Assembly: GCA_035276475.1 (NCBI GenBank)
Contig: DATELQ010000062.1
Location: 1 to 64,000, forward strand
Source of the DNA: DATDFB01 sp035276475
GTDB lineage: Bacteria > Acidobacteriota > Thermoanaerobaculia > Gp7-AA8
Length of the DNA: 64,000 bases
Reading direction: 5' to 3'
Part shown: positions 58,259-64,000 of the stretch, in pieces
Position numbering within the stretch: position 1 is the stretch's first letter
How the letters are laid out: the number at the start of each line of letters is the position of its first letter
Translations under genes and position numbers: made by a program
The notes under the pieces: generated by a model
Database searches by the model: none
Seen by the model: the letters and a program-made list of their open reading frames with translations, nothing else
Told to the model about the DNA's origin: nothing

Positions 58259-59551
58259 GTGCGAAAGACGTTGGCCGCGTCCACGGCCTCTTTCTTACTC
58301 GCTGTTGCCTTGTTCGCGGCTGAGCCGGAGGCGATCTCCACGCATTGCCGCGAGACGGACGTCCCCCTCGATGAAACACACAGTGTCTCCCGCCTCGGCG
58401 ACTGCGGCGATCCGGCCGCGCCCGATCTTCTCTGGCACCTCGACCGGATCGACCAGACCAACGCCAACCTCGACGGCATCTACCACCACCGCGCAGGCGG
58501 CGCCGGCAGCGTCGTCTACGTGATGGACACCGGCGTCATGGCCTCGCACGATGAGTTCGCGACGCCGTCCGGTCCGCGCGTGATCGCCGGCATCGACGCG
58601 GCGTCGGTGGCGATCGGCGCGTCGCACTGCGCGAGCGCGAACAAGGCACTGATGCCGTGCTACGAGAACATGAACGAGCTCGTCGGCGCCTCGCACGGAA
58701 CGAGCGTGGCCTCGCTCATCGCCGGCGCGCGCGTCGGCGTGGCGCCTCAGGCCAAGATCGTGTCGGTGCGGGTGATGAACGAGTCGGCGCTGGCGACGAC
58801 GCGCACGTACCTCGACGGCCTCAACGCCATCGTCAAGCATGCCTTCGATCCGGCCACGCCGCAGTTCCAGACCGCCATCGTCAACATCAGCGGCTGGGTG
58901 CTGGAGCGGCTCGTCGGCGACAGCGATAAGTCGGCCGTGCCGTTCGCCGCGGTGGAGAAAAAGATCCGCGAGATGGTCGCCGGCGTCGACGCGACCGGCA
59001 AGCCCGATCCGAACGGCAAGAAGTTTCTCTTCGTCGTAGCGGGGAACAACATCGACAACGGCTGCAGCCGCGCCGGCATGGTCGACCGCTTCCCGGCGAC
59101 GCTTGGCCGCGCCATCGACGGCGTCATCACCGTCGGCGGGATGACGGCGGAGAACAGCTGGTGGCCCGGCGCGTGCCGCGGCGGCCTGGAGATCCTCGCG
59201 CCGAGCCAGGACGTGTTCAGCGCCACGATCACGTCGAAGGACGAGTACCGCGGGACGAAGCCGAACCTCCGCTCCGGCACGTCGTTCGCCGCGCCGATCA
59301 TCGCCGGCATCGCCGCGCGCCTCCTGTCGCAGAAGCCGGCGTTGACGCCGGCGGAGCTCGAGGCCGCGATCGTGGCCACGCCGTCGCGGATCTTCAACGC
59401 CGACCCGCAGCACGCCGACGGCAAGGTCGCCTTCCTCAACGACGTGCCGGTGCTGCAGAGCGCGGGCGGGACGGAGAAGGCTGCGCCGCGCGTGATTCCG
59501 GCGGCGGTGACGACCGTGGCGCCGATGGCGTCGGCGGGCAATCGGCCGTAG
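58259..59551 (+). CDS. Secreted subtilisin-like serine protease (S8)
   Basis: 430 residues from GTG 58259 (MRKTLAASTASFLLAVALFA signal). The triad is complete: Asp in VVYVMDTGVMASH, His in GASHGTSVASLIAG and Ser in LRSGTSFAAPIIAG. No clear long propeptide or C-terminal domain. It is followed after 12 bases by a membrane protein on the same strand. Confidence 0.9.
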   Translation: MRKTLAASTASFLLAVALFAAEPEAISTHCRETDVPLDETHSVSRLGDCGDPAAPDLLWHLDRIDQTNANLDGIYHHRAGGAGSVVYVMDTGVMASHDEFATPSGPRVIAGIDAASVAIGASHCASANKALMPCYENMNELVGASHGTSVASLIAGARVGVAPQAKIVSVRVMNESALATTRTYLDGLNAIVKHAFDPATPQFQTAIVNISGWVLERLVGDSDKSAVPFAAVEKKIREMVAGVDATGKPDPNGKKFLFVVAGNNIDNGCSRAGMVDRFPATLGRAIDGVITVGGMTAENSWWPGACRGGLEILAPSQDVFSATITSKDEYRGTKPNLRSGTSFAAPIIAGIAARLLSQKPALTPAELEAAIVATPSRIFNADPQHADGKVAFLNDVPVLQSAGGTEKAAPRVIPAAVTTVAPMASAGNRP

Positions 59552-59563
59552 GACGAAGTTGCC

Positions 59564-60544
59564 GTGGCCGAAAAACCGCCCGTTCTCGTTCCGTGGTGGG
59601 GGACGCTGCTCTCGCTCATCTGGCTCGTGGCGCTGTCGGGATTGTGTCTCTACATTCTGACGGCGCTGTGGCCGCATCCGACGCCGGCCGGTGTTCCGCC
59701 GATCGAGGAGCAGACTGACACATCGAGCACCGCAAAGACGAACCCGCCGAAAACGCTCGCCTCCCTTTGCAATCCCGCGCCGCGCGATCAGGACCTGCGC
59801 GAAGAATGCGAGTGCATGACGCGGGTCGCCACGTTGCGGGCGCTCTACCTCGCCGACAATCCGAAGGCGACCGACCGGCAGGATCCCTCCTGCGTCTGTC
59901 TGTTCGGCCATTGTCACGTCGTGTGGGGCGAGACGCGCCTCCTCCTGATCGTGATGCTCTGCGGCTTCCTCGGATCGCTGATCTACTCGCTCCGCTCGTT
60001 CTTCTGGTACACCGGCAACCGCAATCTCGTCGTGAGCTGGCTGGCGCTCTACGCGCTCGTGCCGATCGTCGGGGCGATGCTCGCCGTCGTCTTCTACGTC
60101 GTCCTCCGCGGCGGCCTCTTCTCCTCGGCCACGACGATCTCCGATACCAGCCCCTTTGGCTTCGCCGCTGTCGCCGCGCTGGTCGGCATGTTCACGAACC
60201 AGGCGGCGGAGAAACTGCGCACCGTCTTCGAGACGCTCATGACGAAGGCGCAGACCGGGAAGGACGCGTCCGTGAGGACCGCGCCGGTGCTGGCGAACGT
60301 TGTCCCTGCGTCCGTTGCACACGGCAGCGCGGATACGCCGCTCGTCGTCACGGGCGAGCACTTCTATCCCGATTCGAAAGTCGTCGCCAATTCGACGGAG
60401 CTCACGTCGACGGAGTTCAAGAACGAGAAGCGGCTGGAGGCGACGTTGCCGGCGGCGATGATGCAGAATCCCGGCGACGTGATCATCAAGGTGACGACGC
60501 CAAACGCGGGAACGTCGACGGAATTCAAAATGAAGGTGACATGA
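59564..60544 (+). CDS. Membrane protein with C-terminal IPT/TIG domain
   Basis: 326 residues: four membrane segments (about 12-40, 125-148, 152-180, 193-212), a Cys-rich loop (about 67-122, CNPAPRDQDLREECECM and CVCLFGHCH) and a C-terminal IPT/TIG beta-sandwich (about 242-326, VLANVVPASVAHGSADTPLV, VVTGEHFYPDSKVVANS). GTG start. Similar in layout, though not in order, to the protein at 50627. Function unknown; no partner is evident. Confidence 0.75.
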   Translation: MAEKPPVLVPWWGTLLSLIWLVALSGLCLYILTALWPHPTPAGVPPIEEQTDTSSTAKTNPPKTLASLCNPAPRDQDLREECECMTRVATLRALYLADNPKATDRQDPSCVCLFGHCHVVWGETRLLLIVMLCGFLGSLIYSLRSFFWYTGNRNLVVSWLALYALVPIVGAMLAVVFYVVLRGGLFSSATTISDTSPFGFAAVAALVGMFTNQAAEKLRTVFETLMTKAQTGKDASVRTAPVLANVVPASVAHGSADTPLVVTGEHFYPDSKVVANSTELTSTEFKNEKRLEATLPAAMMQNPGDVIIKVTTPNAGTSTEFKMKVT

Positions 60545-60572
60545 CTGCTATCATCCGGCGCCCGCTGGAAAC

Positions 60573-62468
60573 ATGACCACCTCCTACGACTCCTCTTCCA
60601 TCGAAGTTCTCACAGGCCTCGAGCCGGTGCGCAAGCGCCCCGGCATGTACACGACCACGGAGCGGCCGAACCACCTCGCGCAGGAGGTGATCGACAACTC
60701 CGCCGACGAGGCCATCGCCGGCTACGCCAAGGAGATCGTCGTCACCCTGCACGACGACGGCTCCGTCACCGTCTCTGACGACGGCCGCGGCATGCCGGTC
60801 GACCGCCACGCCAAGGAAGGCGTCAGCGGCGTCGAGGTCATCCTCACGCGCCTGCACGCCGGCGCGAAGTTCACCGACAAGAACTACCGCTTCTCCGGCG
60901 GTCTGCACGGCGTCGGCGTCTCCGTCGTCAACGCGCTGTCGAAGAAGCTCCAGGTGTGGGTGCGCCGCGACGGCAGCGAGCACTTCATGTGGTTCGCCGA
61001 CGGGAAAAAGAAGCAGGAGCTGAAGCCCGTCGGCACCGTCGGCCGGCGCAACACCGGCACGACCATCCGCTTCTGGCCGGATGAGAAGTTCTTCGACTCG
61101 CCGAAGTTCAGCGTGCCGCGCCTCAAGCACGTCATGCGCGCCAAGGCCGTGCTCGCGCCGGGGCTGCGCATGCGCTTCATCAGCGAAGTCGATCCGGCGG
61201 AGAGCGAGGAGTGGTACTACGAGAACGGCCTGCCGGCGTACCTGATGTCGGAGCTCGCCGGCGCGGAGACGCTCCCGGCCGAGCCGTACGTCGGGCACTT
61301 CAAAGGGACGAACGAGGAGGTCGACTGGGCCGTCGTCTGGGTGCCGGACGAGGGCGATCTCGTCACCGAGTCGTACGTCAATCTCATCCCGACGGCGCAG
61401 GGGGGCACGCACGTCAACGGTTTCCGCACCGGGCTCACCGAGGCGATCCGCGAGTTCTGCGAGCTGCGGAATCTGTTGCAGCGCGGCGTGAAGCTGACGC
61501 CCGAGGACGTCTGGTCGCGCTGCAGCTACATCCTCTCGCTGCGCATGACCGAGCCGCAGTTCACCGGCCAGACGAAGGACCGCCTCTCCTCGCGCGAAGC
61601 CTCGGCGTTCGTGCACGGCGTGACGCAGGACGCCTTCTCGATCTGGCTGAACAACAACGTCGCCGACGCGGAGCGCATCGCCCAGGTGGCGATCGCCGCG
61701 GCAATGACGCGGCTGCGACAGGGAAAGAAGGTCGAGCGGAAGAAGATCGGCGCCGGCCCCGCGCTGCCCGGCAAGCTCGCCGATTGCACGGCGAGCGATC
61801 TCGATCAGACGGAACTGTTTCTCGTCGAGGGCGACTCCGCGGGCGGCTCGGCGAAGCAGGCGCGCGACCGCGAGTTCCAGGCCATCATGCCGCTGCGCGG
61901 CAAGATCCTGAACACGTGGGAGGTCGATCCGAACGAGGTGCTCTCTTCGCAGGAGGTGCACGACATCGCTGTGGCCCTCGGCGTCGACCCGGGGTCGCAC
62001 GATCTGAAGGGGCTCCGCTACGGCAAGGTCTGCATCCTCGCCGACGCCGACTCCGACGGCGCGCACATCGCCACGCTCCTGACGGCGCTCTTCGTCCGCC
62101 ACTTCCGCAAGCTGGTGGAGGAGGGGCACGTCTACGTGGCCATGCCGCCGCTGTACCGCATCGACGTGGGGAAGAACGTCTACTACGCGCTCGACGATCA
62201 CGAGCGCGATGGGATCCTCGAGCGCATCGCCGCCGAGGGGATCCGGGCCAAGCCGAACATCCAGCGCTTCAAGGGCCTCGGCGAGATGAACGCGACGCAG
62301 CTGCGCGAGACGACGATGTCGCCCGACACGCGGCGCCTCGTGCGCCTGACGCTCGACGCCGGCGACGGTGCGGAGTCGGTGATCGATATGTTGCTCGCGA
62401 AGAAGCGCGCAGACGACCGCAAGCAGTGGCTGACCGAGGAAGGGAACAAGGCGGAGATCCTGGAGTAA
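60573..62468 (+). CDS. parE: DNA topoisomerase IV subunit B (ParE-type GyrB homologue)
   Basis: 631 residues, type IIA topoisomerase ATPase subunit: YDSSSIEVLTGLEPVRKRPG, GHKL N-box EVIDNSADEA, SDDGRGMPV, GGLHGVGVSVVNA, and the TOPRIM motifs EGDSAGGSAK and DADSDGAHI. The Y(D/E)xSSIEVL start and 631-residue length without the GyrB insert favour ParE over GyrB. No parC is in the window. TATCAT at 60549 is a possible -10. Confidence 0.9.
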   Translation: MTTSYDSSSIEVLTGLEPVRKRPGMYTTTERPNHLAQEVIDNSADEAIAGYAKEIVVTLHDDGSVTVSDDGRGMPVDRHAKEGVSGVEVILTRLHAGAKFTDKNYRFSGGLHGVGVSVVNALSKKLQVWVRRDGSEHFMWFADGKKKQELKPVGTVGRRNTGTTIRFWPDEKFFDSPKFSVPRLKHVMRAKAVLAPGLRMRFISEVDPAESEEWYYENGLPAYLMSELAGAETLPAEPYVGHFKGTNEEVDWAVVWVPDEGDLVTESYVNLIPTAQGGTHVNGFRTGLTEAIREFCELRNLLQRGVKLTPEDVWSRCSYILSLRMTEPQFTGQTKDRLSSREASAFVHGVTQDAFSIWLNNNVADAERIAQVAIAAAMTRLRQGKKVERKKIGAGPALPGKLADCTASDLDQTELFLVEGDSAGGSAKQARDREFQAIMPLRGKILNTWEVDPNEVLSSQEVHDIAVALGVDPGSHDLKGLRYGKVCILADADSDGAHIATLLTALFVRHFRKLVEEGHVYVAMPPLYRIDVGKNVYYALDDHERDGILERIAAEGIRAKPNIQRFKGLGEMNATQLRETTMSPDTRRLVRLTLDAGDGAESVIDMLLAKKRADDRKQWLTEEGNKAEILE

Positions 62469-62477
62469 TCTGGCGTC

Positions 62478-64000
62478 ATGTTCCTGGTGCTGGCGGCGGC
62501 GTTGTTTGTCAACGACGCGCAGTGCACTTCCTGCCACCAACAGATCGTCCACACGTTCCACGCCGTCGGGATGTCGAAGTCGTTCTACCGCCCGCGGCAG
62601 GACGACGCGATCGAGGACTTCTCGAAGCTGCCGTTCAAGCACGCGAAGTCGGGCGACGTGATGGAGCTGCGCTGGCGCAACGGCCTGCTGATCTTTCGCC
62701 GTGTGAACGGCCAGAGCGTGTTCGAGCAGCCGGTCGACTGGATTCTCGGCTCGGGCCACCACGCGCGCACGTATCTGTATCAGACGCCGAACGGCGAGCT
62801 CTATCAGCTCCCGCTCGCGTGGTACACCCAGACAAAGGAGTGGGCGATGGCGCCCGGCTACGACCGGCGCGACCACGAGGGCGTGCTGCGCCGCGCGCGG
62901 CACGAGTGCCTGTTCTGCCACAACGCGTATCCCGCGGCGTCCGGCAATTACTGGAGCAATCAAGTCCTGCCGGCGCAGCTCCCCGAGGGGATCGGCTGCC
63001 AGCGGTGCCACGGCCCCGGATCGGAGCATGTTGCGCTTGCCTCGGCCGGCGCCGACAACGCGCAAGTGCGAAGGGCGATCGTGAATCCGGCGCGCCTCGA
63101 CGCGCAGCGCCGCAACGACGTCTGCTACGAGTGCCACATGCAGCCGTCCGTGACGATCCCCGGCCTCCGCCGCTTCGACCGCGACATCTATTCGTTTCGA
63201 CCGGGTCAGGCGCTGCACGATTACCTCGCGCGCCTCGACATCGTCGACGGCGAGATCCCGCGGCCGGAGCGCTTCGAGATCAACCATCACCCCTACCGGC
63301 TCGAGCAGAGCCGCTGCTTTCGCGAGAGCAAAGGGCAGTTGTCGTGCCTCAGTTGTCACGATCCGCATCGCAAGACGGCGAATGTGTCGCGCGTCTGCCT
63401 GCAGTGTCACGCGAAAGCGCACCGTACCTCGGAGAATTGCGCGACGTGCCACATGCCGAAGCGGCGAACGCAGGACGTTGTCCGCGTCGTGATGACGGAT
63501 CACCGCATCGGCATCTACCGCGATCTCGAGAAGCTCCTTTCGTCGCGCGAGGAGCGCGATCCGGTCATCGACGACATCAAGGTCGACGATCCCCTCTACC
63601 GCGCCGTCGCCGGCGTGCGCGCGGGTTCGACGTCTGCGGCGCGGCAACTCGAGAAGCTGCTCGCCGCCACGCCGTCAAAAGAGATCGAGCCGTACTTTGA
63701 TCTCGCCGCCGCGCAGCTGCGGCAGAAGCGCTACGACGCCGTGGAGGCGACGGCGCGGCTCATCCTCGCACGCGCCCCCGACCACCCGCTGGCGCTGGAG
63801 TGGCTCGGCCTCGCACGCGCTCACGGCGGCGCGCCCGACGAAGGAATCGCGCTGCTCCGCAAGGCCGCCGCGCTCGATCCGCAGCGCGTCGAGACGCTCT
63901 ACAACCTCGGATTGCAGCTCGCCGCGCGCGGCAATCGCGACGAGGCCATCGCCGCGTTCGAGCGCGCCGTCGCCGGCCGCCCGAACTTCGTCCTGGCCTG
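62478..64000 (+). CDS. Heptaheme cytochrome c with TPR domain (3' end cut by window)
   Basis: At least 507 residues; the frame is open to the window edge. A short signal (MFLVLAAALFVNDAQ) is followed by seven heme motifs: CTSCH, CLFCH, CQRCH, CYECH, CLSCH, CLQCH and CATCH, all before residue about 330. From about 400 onward TPR units appear (DLAAAQLRQKRYDAVEATAR, HPLALEWLGLARAHGG, VETLYNLGLQLAARGNRDEA). This is a periplasmic multiheme cytochrome of the DmsE/c554-like type with a TPR partner domain. TAATCT six nt before the ATG suggests a leaderless mRNA. Confidence 0.85.
   Translation, partial: MFLVLAAALFVNDAQCTSCHQQIVHTFHAVGMSKSFYRPRQDDAIEDFSKLPFKHAKSGDVMELRWRNGLLIFRRVNGQSVFEQPVDWILGSGHHARTYLYQTPNGELYQLPLAWYTQTKEWAMAPGYDRRDHEGVLRRARHECLFCHNAYPAASGNYWSNQVLPAQLPEGIGCQRCHGPGSEHVALASAGADNAQVRRAIVNPARLDAQRRNDVCYECHMQPSVTIPGLRRFDRDIYSFRPGQALHDYLARLDIVDGEIPRPERFEINHHPYRLEQSRCFRESKGQLSCLSCHDPHRKTANVSRVCLQCHAKAHRTSENCATCHMPKRRTQDVVRVVMTDHRIGIYRDLEKLLSSREERDPVIDDIKVDDPLYRAVAGVRAGSTSAARQLEKLLAATPSKEIEPYFDLAAAQLRQKRYDAVEATARLILARAPDHPLALEWLGLARAHGGAPDEGIALLRKAAALDPQRVETLYNLGLQLAARGNRDEAIAAFERAVAGRPNFVLA

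Noticed and set aside
60525..63647. 1040-codon minus-strand open frame opposite parE
   Set aside because: It is the antisense of parE and the cytochrome gene. High third-position GC keeps antisense frames open in this genome, and its translation is Arg/Leu/Val-rich low-complexity sequence.
1..64000. tRNA, rRNA, IS elements, prophage genes, replication origin
   Set aside because: Gaps between genes are almost all under 120 nt, and the two larger ones (1-211 and 15338-15651) hold palindromes or tandem repeats only. No transposase, integrase or phage structural gene was recognised.

Overview
The window is about 64 kb of very GC-rich, gene-dense bacterial chromosome, roughly 68% GC by eye. The mix of genes suggests a free-living, aerobic, heterotrophic soil-type bacterium. 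My best guess is Acidobacteriota or a near relative, at low to moderate confidence, because no rRNA or strict lineage marker is present. The evidence is a Gram-negative envelope (porin, outer-membrane barrel, Tat and lipoprotein exports), many secreted peptidases (M61, M3, M49, S8, neprosin), a BNR/WD40-type exoprotein, sulfite oxidase, a ParE-type topoisomerase and GC-rich intergenic palindromes. I see no tRNA, rRNA, IS element, prophage or CRISPR array.

Layout. 0-2.4 kb: a perfect 31-bp inverted repeat, a serine hydrolase, then prephenate dehydratase (pheA) preceded by a complete-looking phenylalanine attenuator (Phe-rich leader peptide, antiterminator, terminator). 2.4-8.2 kb: an M61 peptidase and a sulfonate/nitrate-type ABC importer whose binding-protein gene is separated from its permease and ATPase genes by an opposite-strand arsenosugar-type pair (AhpD-like protein plus ArsS radical SAM). 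8.2-15.3 kb: porin, sulfite dehydrogenase SorAB and a livKHMGF branched-chain amino-acid importer. 15.3-18.8 kb: a 43-bp-period repeat array leading directly into an XRE regulator and a 955-residue HD-hydrolase/Hsp90-type ATPase protein. This is the best candidate for an undescribed, possibly defensive, system. 18.8-32 kb: beta-lactamase-fold hydrolase, lipoprotein, ABC-F ATPase carrying an in-frame palindromic insert, M3 peptidase, BNR protein, threonine aldolase operon and glmS. 32-40.6 kb: small proteins, a DUF4258/YgiT toxin-antitoxin pair, a beta-helix/cadherin-like surface protein, and a tightly overlapping operon holding an AbrB/PIN toxin-antitoxin pair, an adenosine-deaminase-like enzyme and a double-receiver protein. 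40.6-50.6 kb: dinB, a D-threonine-aldolase-like enzyme, a PAS-GGDEF-EAL protein, an M49-type peptidase, two stand-alone receivers and rsgA. 50.6-64 kb: membrane proteins with IPT-like domains, erythromycin-esterase-like protein, thioesterase, neprosin, an AcpH/LMF/GT-C operon, subtilisin, parE, and a heptaheme cytochrome-TPR protein running off the end.

Gene expression. Many first genes have a -10-like hexamer (TAnnnT) only 6-12 nt before the start codon and no Shine-Dalgarno sequence, as expected for leaderless or nearly leaderless mRNA. Several divergent pairs share one nested -10 dyad. Operon-internal genes are joined by ATGA, GTGA or TGATG overlaps. Long imperfect palindromes built from short iterated words sit directly behind several stop codons and probably act as terminators or mRNA-stabilising hairpins.
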